Below the pieces are notes generated by a model. The model searched no databases. It saw only the letters and a list, made by a program, of their open reading frames with translations, and was not told where the DNA came from. Positions 1-5,942 of a stretch of 7,936 nt of DNA are shown here, one piece after another. The DNA is taken from assembly GCA_016932955.1 (NCBI GenBank), contig JAFGBV010000045.1, positions 1 to 7,936 on the forward strand, in the 5' to 3' direction. Both the position numbers and the translations under genes were made by a program. The number at the start of each line of letters is the position of its first letter. Position 1 is the stretch's first letter. This DNA is from Anaerolineales bacterium (GTDB lineage Bacteria > Chloroflexota > Anaerolineae > Anaerolineales > UBA4823).

Positions 1-617
1 GCGGCTCGCCAACGGCAGGCAGCGATACAGTGTATTTTTGTGTCGTAGATGGCGAAGGGAATGCCTGTTCTTTCATCAACAGTAATTATATGGGTTTTGG
101 CACGGGGATTGTCCCTGCGGGTTGGGGCTTCACCCTGCAAAACCGTGGCCACAACTTCAGCCTGGACCCAGGACACCCGAATGCTCTGGCGCCTGGCAAG
201 CGCCCTTACCACACCATCATTCCCGGCTTGCTTACCACCGATGGCGACCCGCTCTCTGGACTGCCACACCAGCTCTACGCCCCATTTGGCGTGATGGGCG
301 GCTTTATGCAGCCGCAGGGGCACATGCAGGTGGTTATTGGGTTAGCTGACGACGGGCTGGACCCGCAAGCGGCGCTCGACCGGCCGCGTTTTTGCATCGG
401 CGATGGCACGGCAGGCGGGCAGGTGGCGCTCGAAGAGGGTCTGCCGGAATCTACTATCCTCGCGCTGGAAGAGATGGGTCATCCTGTGCAGCGGGTCAGC
501 GGGTATGGGCGCGCCTTGTTTGGCCGCGGGCAGATCATCCGCCGCGATCCAGCCAGCGGTGTGCTGTGCGGTGGCAGCGACCCGCGTGCTGATGGTTGTG
601 CGATGTGTCTGATCTAG
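1..617 (+). CDS. ggt: Gamma-glutamyltransferase, C-terminal (small-subunit) part, 5' truncated
   Basis: Frame is open from the left edge (first full codon at base 3) to TAG at 615-617. The family (Ntn hydrolase, PF01019) cleaves itself before a Thr that becomes the catalytic nucleophile, then hydrolyses or transfers gamma-glutamyl groups, as from glutathione. The visible residues include [13 protein letters not shown]; its Thr (bases 27-29) aligns with the autoprocessing Thr of E. coli GGT (TTHYSVVD), so the window holds nearly exactly the small subunit, about 196 residues, a normal size. Further family features are FGTGIV, LQNRG, the PGKRP segment and the terminal GGSDPRADG. Where E. coli has the Ser-Ser pair after KRP, this protein has His-Thr, and the Asn before FGTGIV is not kept; this resembles YwrD-type GGT-like proteins, so the substrate may not be glutathione. 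The large subunit lies outside the window. It converges on the next gene with overlapping stops. Family is secure; substrate is open. Confidence 0.93.
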   Translation, partial: GSPTAGSDTVYFCVVDGEGNACSFINSNYMGFGTGIVPAGWGFTLQNRGHNFSLDPGHPNALAPGKRPYHTIIPGLLTTDGDPLSGLPHQLYAPFGVMGGFMQPQGHMQVVIGLADDGLDPQAALDRPRFCIGDGTAGGQVALEEGLPESTILALEEMGHPVQRVSGYGRALFGRGQIIRRDPASGVLCGGSDPRADGCAMCLI

Positions 618-1885
618 GGGGTTACGCCGACGAAGTTCAGTGCATAGGTAGCGTCGGAGTAATTGGGATTGGCTACCAGCGCCTCGCGCCAGTTGGCAAT
701 TGCTTCCTGCTCTTTGCCCGAGCGGTACAATCCCCAGCCGTGCCAGAGCAGGGCTTCCTCAGAGTTAGGAGTGATCTGCAGGGCATACTCGGTCAAAACC
801 ATCAGGTCATCCATTTGTCCTGAATGGAAGTAGGCAAAGAAGGGGCCAAACTGGTAGCGCAACATGCGTTGCGGCAGGCCGATCTCACGCGCTTTGTCGT
901 AAGCTGTGGCGGCTTCACCGTAGTTTCCGAAATACACATGGTTGCTGCCCAGGTTGAACCAGGCGTATGCATCGCTGGGATTGGCCTCGGTTTCAGCTTT
1001 TGCCACATCCAGGGCGTGCTGGCGGTTGGCGTCAGGGTCCCAATTTTCCCCCAGAATAGACTTAAGAGTTTCATCCTGTTCGGGGCGATAGACCAGCAGG
1101 TAGACCCGGTTAAATATCTTCCACTCTTTGTCGAATGTTTCGTAATCGATGGTCAGGTTAGGACCATGGAAGCTATCCTGCCCGGTGAAGAGTTGCGTGG
1201 CATCGTCATAACCGGTGATTAGGAAGTAATGGGCCGCCCACAGGTCGTCATTGGGCCAGTAGGGTTTATCGAAATAGAAGCTCTCTTCGATAAGCACAGG
1301 AAAGCCGGCGGCAATCAACTGCTTCATCAGTGTTATATCGCCGCCAACACGGAATTCTGCGTTGAGCCAACCGGCATGATTGCGAACATAATAAACCAGC
1401 TCTTCTGGGTTGACGTTGCGATCCTCATCCAGCGGCTTTAGCACCCCGCCGATATCCTTTTCGGTACCTTCCCAGCCGTAATGGCGCAGGTAGATTGCCA
1501 GGCTGGCTGGCCCGCAGTTGTTAGGTCCTTGCTTTTCCCAACCTGGCGCGGGCAGCGCAAAGGCTGCGGGAATAGGCGTGGGCGTCAACGTAGGCGTGGC
1601 TGTTGGGGTATTGGTGGGCGTGGATTGGCTGGGTACAGGGGTGAGGGTTGGGGTGGAAGATGGAGCGGGCGTCGAGGTGGCGGGATCGCCGGTTGCGATG
1701 GGCGCGGGCATCTCGCCTGCCGGGTTGAACACACCGCGCAGGTAGGTGCGGGCGACGTCGAAGCGCCAGTCCAGCCGCGTTTTGACGGAAGGGATTTGGT
1801 AGATCAGGATGGCAATAACTGCCAGCCCTAGCAGAGCCAGCCCCAACATGACAGGTAGTGAAAGTGTTCGGCGTTTGCGCATCAT
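614..1885 (-). CDS. Membrane-anchored C39-like cysteine peptidase with C-terminal TPR-like repeats
   Basis: 423 residues. Order: basic N-terminus; one membrane helix (about 10-30); short segment to 58; Thr/Pro/Ser-rich stalk (about 66-106); papain-like C39_2 peptidase domain (about 112-268); TPR-like helical repeats (about 286-415). The catalytic set appears intact: Gln119 and Cys124 in [16 protein letters not shown], His219 in [12 protein letters not shown], Asp237 in GQDSFHG. The N-in, C-out topology puts protease and TPRs outside the membrane (inference). Family members cleave peptides, classically bacteriocin leaders after double Gly, but this stand-alone form has no ABC transporter partner here, so its substrate is unknown and a structural or ligand-binding role is possible. 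TPR-like signatures include [21 protein letters not shown] and [21 protein letters not shown]. Two adjacent ATGs (1885 and 1882) could start it; there is no clear Shine-Dalgarno. The gene is monocistronic here and diverges from miaB. Architecture is confident, function is not. Confidence 0.88.
   Translation of the reverse strand: MMRKRRTLSLPVMLGLALLGLAVIAILIYQIPSVKTRLDWRFDVARTYLRGVFNPAGEMPAPIATGDPATSTPAPSSTPTLTPVPSQSTPTNTPTATPTLTPTPIPAAFALPAPGWEKQGPNNCGPASLAIYLRHYGWEGTEKDIGGVLKPLDEDRNVNPEELVYYVRNHAGWLNAEFRVGGDITLMKQLIAAGFPVLIEESFYFDKPYWPNDDLWAAHYFLITGYDDATQLFTGQDSFHGPNLTIDYETFDKEWKIFNRVYLLVYRPEQDETLKSILGENWDPDANRQHALDVAKAETEANPSDAYAWFNLGSNHVYFGNYGEAATAYDKAREIGLPQRMLRYQFGPFFAYFHSGQMDDLMVLTEYALQITPNSEEALLWHGWGLYRSGKEQEAIANWREALVANPNYSDATYALNFVGVTP
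1568..1690 (-). repeat. Low-complexity Thr/Pro stalk coding repeat
   Basis: Imperfect short repeats encode residues 66-106 of the C39-TPR protein, rich in TPT, TPTP and NTPT. On the plus strand they read as G-rich GGCGTGGGCGT-like units. Such stretches form extended, possibly glycosylated linkers that hold a domain away from the membrane, and they often change in length between strains by slippage. Seen directly; the stalk role is inferred. Confidence 0.75.
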
Positions 1886-1909
1886 TATGCTCAGGGCAAC
1901 GAATTAAGG

Positions 1910-1915
1910 ATTATA
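1910..1915 (-). promoter_or_regulatory. Candidate -10 box for the C39-TPR gene
   Basis: A perfect TATAAT reads on the minus strand, its last base 24 bp before the first ATG of the C39-TPR gene. This would give a leader of roughly 15-20 nt. No recognisable -35 lies 15-19 bp upstream; the spacer there is C-rich on this strand (two C5 runs). Motif match only. Confidence 0.4.
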
Positions 1916-1990
1916 GATGGGGGTAGGGGGATTAGAGATTAATAGTTCGTGAAAAGTCTGATCTTTGGTTTTGGTTTAGGAATCTCTGAT

Positions 1991-1996
1991 TATAAT
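1991..1996 (+). promoter_or_regulatory. miaB: Candidate -10 box for miaB, implying a leaderless mRNA
   Basis: A perfect TATAAT ends 7 bp before the miaB ATG at 2004. Transcription usually begins 6-8 bp after a -10 box, so the mRNA would start at or just before the A of the ATG. No Shine-Dalgarno sits before the ATG, which agrees with leaderless translation. A good -35 at standard spacing is missing; TTGG-containing sequence at 1965-1976 is the nearest candidate. The box lies in an ATTATAAT, so a weaker minus-strand reading also exists. Confidence 0.45.
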
Positions 1997-2003
1997 ACCG
2001 GAC

Positions 2004-3368
2004 ATGAAATATCACATTTGGACAGAAGGCTGTCAGATGAACGTGGCTGACTCGCAGCGAGTGGCCTCGGCACTGGAGCGAATTGGATATGAAACAACCC
2101 GCCAGGCGGAAGATGCTGACGTCATCGTCTTGAATACCTGCGTGGTGCGGCAGAGCGCTGAAGACAAGGCGTATGGAAGGTTGACTTCGCTGCGCCCATT
2201 AAAGGAGCAGCGCCCAGACATGGTGATCAACCTGATGGGCTGCATGGTGGGTGTCAAGGGACACGAGCACCTGCGCAAGCGCTTCCCGTTTGTAGACGTA
2301 TTTTCGCCGCCTTCTGATCCTGCACCGCTGATCGAATTCTTGACACATGCCGAGAGCCGCGTATTGGAGGAGAATGAGACGCGCCAGCGCTTCGCTCTGA
2401 TGGACGAGGAGGCGCAGATGCCCGAACTGCTCTCGCTGCCAGAGGCAGAGCGCGGCAAGCTGGTTTCAGCGCACGTGCCGGTGGTGTTGGGCTGCTCGCA
2501 TGCCTGTACCTTCTGCATCATCCCCTACCGCCGCGGGGTGGAGCGCAGCCGGCAGGTGGGCACCGTGATCTCCGAGGTGCGCCGGTTGGTCGAGCAGGGT
2601 GTGAGCGAAGTAACCTTCCTGGGGCAGATCGTTGACCGCTATGGCATGGATGTACCGGATGGACCCAACCTGGCGGCGTTGTTACGCCTGGCGCACCAGG
2701 TGGATGGATTGGAACGCATCCGCTTTCTGACCTCCCACCCCAATTGGATGAATGACGAACTGCTGGACACGGTTGCTGAATTGCCCAAGGTCATGCCCCA
2801 CATCGAGGTGCCGGTGCAGGCTGGGGATGACCAGGTGCTGGAGAATATGCATCGCGGCTACACTGCCGAGGATTACCGCCGTCTGGTGGAGAATATCCGC
2901 CAGCGCCTGGGTGGTGGTTTTCCTGGCGTTTCAATCGCCACGGATATCATCGTTGGCTTTCCTGGCGAGACGGAGGCGCAGTTCCAGAACACGTATGACC
3001 TGTTAGAAGATCTAAAACTCGACGTGGCGCACCTGGCGCGCTACTCAGCCCGCCCGGGAACAGTGGCAACCCGGCGTATGACGGACGATGTGCCTGAAGA
3101 GGAAAAGATGCGCCGTTTCCGGCTGTTGGAGGCACAGCAAGAGAGGCTGGTTGCGATGATCAATGACCGTTATCTGGGGGAGACGGTCGAGGTGCTTTTT
3201 GAAGAAAAAGTCAAGGAGCGCTGGAAAGGGCGCGCTGCCACGAACAAGCTGGTTTTTGTGGAGAGCAGGCAGGATTTGCGCGGTGCGATCAAGCCGGTTC
3301 AAATTACCTGGAGCGGACCCTGGTCGATGATTGGCAACCTGCTTGGCGAACGATTCCTTGTAACATAA
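2004..3368 (+). CDS. miaB: MiaB-type radical-SAM tRNA methylthiotransferase
   Basis: 454 residues, full family length. MiaB adds a methylthio group at C2 of N6-isopentenyl-adenosine 37 of tRNAs reading U-starting codons, using two [4Fe-4S] clusters and SAM. Order: UPF0004 domain (about 1-110) with Cys10 (GCQMN), Cys46 (NTCVVR) and Cys80 (LMGC) for the auxiliary cluster; radical-SAM core (about 155-385) with C164-x3-C168-x2-C171 in GCSHACTFCIIPYRRG; C-terminal TRAM domain (about 389-452) for tRNA binding. The start at 2004 is fixed because GCQMN normally falls about 9 residues from the N-terminus. Oddities: the usual LGQNVNSYG is LGQIVDRYG (207-214), the usual SPHP is TSHP, and PVQSG is PVQAG, so it is a divergent member; MtaB-like or other methylthiotransferase specificity cannot be excluded. 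It is transcribed alone or with the FW genes downstream after 146 bp. Confidence 0.88.
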   Translation: MKYHIWTEGCQMNVADSQRVASALERIGYETTRQAEDADVIVLNTCVVRQSAEDKAYGRLTSLRPLKEQRPDMVINLMGCMVGVKGHEHLRKRFPFVDVFSPPSDPAPLIEFLTHAESRVLEENETRQRFALMDEEAQMPELLSLPEAERGKLVSAHVPVVLGCSHACTFCIIPYRRGVERSRQVGTVISEVRRLVEQGVSEVTFLGQIVDRYGMDVPDGPNLAALLRLAHQVDGLERIRFLTSHPNWMNDELLDTVAELPKVMPHIEVPVQAGDDQVLENMHRGYTAEDYRRLVENIRQRLGGGFPGVSIATDIIVGFPGETEAQFQNTYDLLEDLKLDVAHLARYSARPGTVATRRMTDDVPEEEKMRRFRLLEAQQERLVAMINDRYLGETVEVLFEEKVKERWKGRAATNKLVFVESRQDLRGAIKPVQITWSGPWSMIGNLLGERFLVT

Positions 3369-3401
3369 TCCCCGAAATGGTGTATAAATAATTGGTATAG
3401 T

Positions 3402-3419
3402 AATTGCACTATTGCAATT
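3402..3419 (+). repeat. Short inverted repeat in the miaB-FW1 spacer
   Basis: AATTGC (3402-3407) and GCAATT (3414-3419) form a perfect 6-bp inverted repeat with a 6-nt spacer, 34 bp past the miaB stop. It could be an operator or a weak hairpin. It is AT-rich and has no following T-run, so it is not a convincing terminator. A TATAGT at 3396-3401 immediately precedes it and could be a -10 box for the downstream gene, though without a -35. Confidence 0.35.
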
Positions 3420-3423
3420 GTTT

Positions 3424-3470
3424 ATGAGAAATGTGCCAGAAAAGTGGTCGGTTCAGGAACATTTTCTCAT
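3424..3470 (+). other. Predicted leader hairpin upstream of the first FW gene
   Basis: ATGAGAAATGT (3424-3434) pairs with ACATTTTCTCAT (3459-3470), an 11-bp stem with one bulged T, around a 24-nt loop. Part of the loop and inner arm (3451-3460, GTTCAGGAAC) is also self-complementary. It lies 32 bp before the Shine-Dalgarno of the gene at 3515 and has no T-run after it, so it looks like an mRNA leader structure or protein-binding site, not a terminator. Pairing is seen by eye; the function is unknown. Confidence 0.35.
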
Positions 3471-3502
3471 TTTCAGCGTTAACGGCTGGAGAATGAATAT
3501 GT

Positions 3503-3509
3503 AAGGAGG
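3503..3509 (+). promoter_or_regulatory. Strong ribosome binding site, FW gene 1
   Basis: AAGGAGG sits 5 bp before the ATG at 3515 and fixes that start. It is the strongest site in the window and contrasts with miaB and queG, which have none. Confidence 0.85.
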
Positions 3510-3514
3510 AGTTT

Positions 3515-4732
3515 ATGTCACAAGATCGAAGTCGTATCGTTATTTTTGTTGCCCTCGGAGCGCTGTTTTTAATTGCGCTGTGTGTTGTGGTCATTATTGT
3601 CGGGCGTTTATTCATGCAGCCGGCCTCAGTGAGTACTCAGGACCCTAACCTGATCTATACTGCTGCTGCACAGACGGTGCAGGCGCAGTTGACCCAGGCC
3701 AGCGGCGGTAATACACCAGCAGCTGTGTCCACTCAGACCACCGCGCCGGTAGTACTGGCCACGGATACGCCGGCAGTTCAGCCAACCAATACATCAGTTC
3801 CCACCAACACGCCGTTTCCGACCAATACACCCCTGCCGCCTACTGCTACCGCGGTGCCGATCCCTTGCGACCGGGCGTTTTTTGTCAAAGACGTTACCTA
3901 CCCGGATAACACCGAGGTTGCGGTTGGCACTACCTTCGTCAAGACCTGGCGCATTACAAACAATGGCTCGTGCACCTGGACTTCCGGGTACTCTGTGGTC
4001 TTTTACAGTGGGGATGCCATGTCTGGCCCAGCGTCCTCCCAGTTGACCACCGGCACCGTGCCGCCCGGCAGTTCCATTGACATCTCCGTTACGCTCAAAG
4101 CGCCTGACACAGCTGGCACTTACCGCGGTGATTGGAAGCTGCGTAACTCTGCTGGCGCACTTTTTGGGATTGGCGACTATGCTGAGAAGTCCTTCTGGGT
4201 GCAGATCAAGGCCATTGTGCCTGTTACCCCCACGCCAACCGTTACCGTAGGCTTTGACTTTATTTCACAAGGACCCAATGCTGCCTGGAGTAATGGCACG
4301 CAGAGTCTGGCCTGGGGTGACCCGGGTGAGGACGAGCAAGGGGTGGCGGATGAAGTCATCAATCGAAAACTGGAAGATGGCAAGAATTACCCACGCTCGC
4401 TGGCTACCTTCCCGCAACAAATCACCGATGGTCTGATCCGCGGCGTGTTCCCGGCCTATACCGTCAAGTCTGGCGACCACTTCCGCACCTTCTTGAGCTT
4501 GAAGGAGGGCTGCGATGTGGGCAGGGTGCGCTATATTTTCTCCTATCTGTCGGGCGGTTCGGAGGTCGTGCTGGCAGAGTGGGTTGAGAAGTGCGATGAT
4601 AAGGTGACGGCAGTCGATATTGACCTGTCTGCGCTGCAAGGCCAGTCGCTGCAGTTCGTTTTGACGGTCAAGACGGAGGGCTCCCCGAGCCAGGACTATG
4701 CCCATTGGGCGAGTCCTCGCATCGAGAAGTAA
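3515..4732 (+). CDS. Membrane-anchored NBR1/FW (four-tryptophan) domain protein 1
   Basis: 405 residues. Order: N-terminal membrane helix (about 8-32); short TAAAQTVQAQLTQ helix (about 49-61); Thr/Asn/Pro stalk (to about 117); NBR1-type Ig-like FW domain (about 120-232); second stalk PVTPTPTVTV (236-245); C-terminal domain of about 160 residues. All four FW tryptophans are present: W145 (KTWRI), W155 (CTWTS), W207 (GDWKL) and W228 (SFWVQI). In eukaryotic NBR1 this beta-sandwich binds partner proteins; bacterial versions are usually extracytoplasmic and uncharacterised. The C-terminal part looks all-beta, ending in LQFVLTVKTEGS...DYAHWASPRI, like carbohydrate-binding-type sandwich modules (inference), with C333 and C360 as a possible disulfide. 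Only a short cytoplasmic N-terminus is expected. Its paralogue lies 103 bp downstream on the same strand. Domain call is confident; ligand and function are unknown. Confidence 0.87.
   Translation: MSQDRSRIVIFVALGALFLIALCVVVIIVGRLFMQPASVSTQDPNLIYTAAAQTVQAQLTQASGGNTPAAVSTQTTAPVVLATDTPAVQPTNTSVPTNTPFPTNTPLPPTATAVPIPCDRAFFVKDVTYPDNTEVAVGTTFVKTWRITNNGSCTWTSGYSVVFYSGDAMSGPASSQLTTGTVPPGSSIDISVTLKAPDTAGTYRGDWKLRNSAGALFGIGDYAEKSFWVQIKAIVPVTPTPTVTVGFDFISQGPNAAWSNGTQSLAWGDPGEDEQGVADEVINRKLEDGKNYPRSLATFPQQITDGLIRGVFPAYTVKSGDHFRTFLSLKEGCDVGRVRYIFSYLSGGSEVVLAEWVEKCDDKVTAVDIDLSALQGQSLQFVLTVKTEGSPSQDYAHWASPRIEK
3782..3835 (+). repeat. Three 18-bp tandem units encoding PTNT(S/P)x
   Basis: Three in-frame units (3782-3799, 3800-3817, 3818-3835) encode PTNTSV, PTNTPF and PTNTPL (residues 90-107) in the stalk of FW protein 1. 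Codon choice differs between units, so this is an old or selected repeat and not fresh slippage. Confidence 0.75.
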
Positions 4733-4776
4733 CCAAGGGCGACCTTCCAGAATCGAAAATCGAGGTTAAAATAAGT

Positions 4777-4813
4777 CGGCAGGGCCCCGTGAAGCCATTC
4801 CCGGGCCTTGCCG
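4777..4813 (+). terminator. GC-rich hairpin between the two FW genes (possible terminator or attenuator)
   Basis: CGGCAGGGCCC (4777-4787) pairs with GGGCCTTGCCG (4803-4813), 11 pairs with one G-U, around a 15-nt loop. It begins 44 bp after the stop of FW gene 1 and ends 12 bp before the Shine-Dalgarno of FW gene 2. Only a weak T-rich tail (TTCACTT) follows, so termination may be partial; it could also stabilise the upstream mRNA end. A TAAAAT at 4767-4772 could be a -10 box for FW gene 2, with a poor -35. Confidence 0.4.
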
Positions 4814-4825
4814 TTCACTTACATT

Positions 4826-4830
4826 AGGAG
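4826..4830 (+). promoter_or_regulatory. Ribosome binding site, FW gene 2
   Basis: AGGAG followed by five A residues before the ATG at 4836, normal spacing; it fixes the start. Confidence 0.8.
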
Positions 4831-4835
4831 AAAAA

Positions 4836-5888
4836 ATGGGTAAAAAAAATCTGATCATCGCAATCGTGATCCTGGCGGTAGCTGTTATCGCCCTGATCAT
4901 TGCATTGCTCTTTGCTTTACGTGGCTTCTCGCCTGCAGCCCAGGCAACTCCGACCACTGACTCGAATGTTGTGCTGACCGCCGCGGCTGATACCGCCAAT
5001 GCTCGCCTGACCGAGCTGGTGCTTTCCACACCGTCCGTCACGCCCGAACCGCCTACGGCTACGGTTGATCCGGCACAGACGGCTGCTGCACAGACGCTCG
5101 AAGCGCAGCTCACCCAGCAAGCGTTGGTCACCCTCACGCCGGCTGCTTCCGCGACCGCTACGCTTGCCCCGACCTCATCGCTCGCCGATAAGGCGGTTTA
5201 CGTCTCGGACGTCACTATTCCTGATGGGACGGACATGGAGCCTGACGAGGACTTTACCAAGACCTGGCGCATCCAGAATATAGGCACTACGACCTGGACA
5301 ACCTCTTACAAGTTGGTCTTCATCAGCGGCGATAAGATGGGAGATGTCACCTCGGTGGCGCTTCAGGGCAATGTCGCACCGAATGAAACCGTGGACGTTT
5401 CGGTTGAGCTGGTGGCGCCAGGCGAAGCAGGTAAGTATCGCGGCTATTGGAAAATGATCAATGCTGCGGGCGAGTATTTTAACGACTCGATCTATGTTGA
5501 GATCGATGTTGTTACCGGCGACGGAGCGACCGCTGAGCCTTCGTCCACACCTGCAGACGGTAGCGGAGATGATGTGATCACCGACTTGAGCATAGCGGTG
5601 GATAACGCGCAATACACGGGTAGCTGCCCACACCTGTTCACCTTCTCGGCTACTTTCACCGTTCTGGAGGCAGCTACATTGACCTATGGATTGGAAGCGG
5701 GGGCTGATAATCCTAATTTTGACTTCAACCTGCCTGAACCACAGACAGCAGCCTTCTCACCTGGCACCTATACGCTTAGTTTTCCGCTTGAATTTGATAG
5801 CTCGGTCGATGGCTGGGTGCGCTTGCACATTACATCTCCGGTGGATATCACCTCAGACAAGGTGCAGTTTGCGCTGGACTGCGAATAG
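4836..5888 (+). CDS. Membrane-anchored NBR1/FW-like domain protein 2 (paralogue)
   Basis: 350 residues. Order: membrane helix (about 6-28); TAAADTANARLTE (48-60) and a second copy TAAAQTLEAQLTQ (82-94) of the helix seen once in FW protein 1; Thr/Ala/Pro stalk; FW-like domain (about 119-225); short acidic, Ser/Thr-rich linker; C-terminal all-beta domain (about 248-350). It keeps three of the four FW tryptophans, W144 (KTWRI), W154 (TTWTT) and W205 (GYWKM); the fourth is Tyr220 (SIYVEI). The C-terminal domain differs from that of protein 1: it starts with YTGSCPHLFTFSATFTV, a pattern seen in bacterial Ig-like modules, and C264 with C349 may form a disulfide. So the anchor and FW parts are duplicated while the outer domains differ, suggesting a shared assembly role with different ligands (inference). 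A strong terminator follows, closing the transcription unit. Confidence 0.86.
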   Translation: MGKKNLIIAIVILAVAVIALIIALLFALRGFSPAAQATPTTDSNVVLTAAADTANARLTELVLSTPSVTPEPPTATVDPAQTAAAQTLEAQLTQQALVTLTPAASATATLAPTSSLADKAVYVSDVTIPDGTDMEPDEDFTKTWRIQNIGTTTWTTSYKLVFISGDKMGDVTSVALQGNVAPNETVDVSVELVAPGEAGKYRGYWKMINAAGEYFNDSIYVEIDVVTGDGATAEPSSTPADGSGDDVITDLSIAVDNAQYTGSCPHLFTFSATFTVLEAATLTYGLEAGADNPNFDFNLPEPQTAAFSPGTYTLSFPLEFDSSVDGWVRLHITSPVDITSDKVQFALDCE

Positions 5889-5900
5889 AAACCGCTTACC

Positions 5901-5927
5901 AAAAGGGCTGCCAGGTGCAGCCCTTTT
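5901..5927 (+). terminator. Strong intrinsic terminator after FW gene 2
   Basis: AAAAGGGCTGC (5901-5911) pairs perfectly with GCAGCCCTTTT (5917-5927) around a 5-nt loop (CAGGT): 11 pairs with the T-run inside the descending arm, then ACTTTCC. It starts 12 bp after the stop of FW gene 2. The matching A-run on the other arm could let it work in both directions, though no gene on the minus strand needs it. Confidence 0.9.
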
Positions 5928-5942
5928 ACTTTCCTGCGATCG

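Noticed and set aside
1919..1930. Two G5 runs (GGGGGTAGGGGG) as a G-quadruplex
   Set aside because: Only two runs are present; a stable three-layer quadruplex needs four, so at best a weak two-layer form is possible.
2033..2521. 162-codon open frame on the minus strand inside miaB
   Set aside because: It is antisense to a clearly recognised family protein, has no ribosome binding site and its translation matches no family I recognise.
3369..3514. Intrinsic terminator for miaB
   Set aside because: The inverted repeats found are AT-rich or long-looped and none is followed by a T-run.
3782..3835. CRISPR-like array
   Set aside because: The three 18-bp units are contiguous, in frame and encode a stalk; there are no spacers and no cas genes.
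4265..4705. 146-codon minus-strand frame inside FW gene 1, and a similar 152-codon frame at 5175-5633 inside FW gene 2
   Set aside because: Both lie opposite coding frames with recognisable domains; they are shadows of GC-rich codon use.
5889..5942. preQ1 riboswitch before queG
   Set aside because: The 54-bp gap is taken up by an intrinsic terminator that belongs to the gene before it; no preQ1 aptamer pattern is visible.
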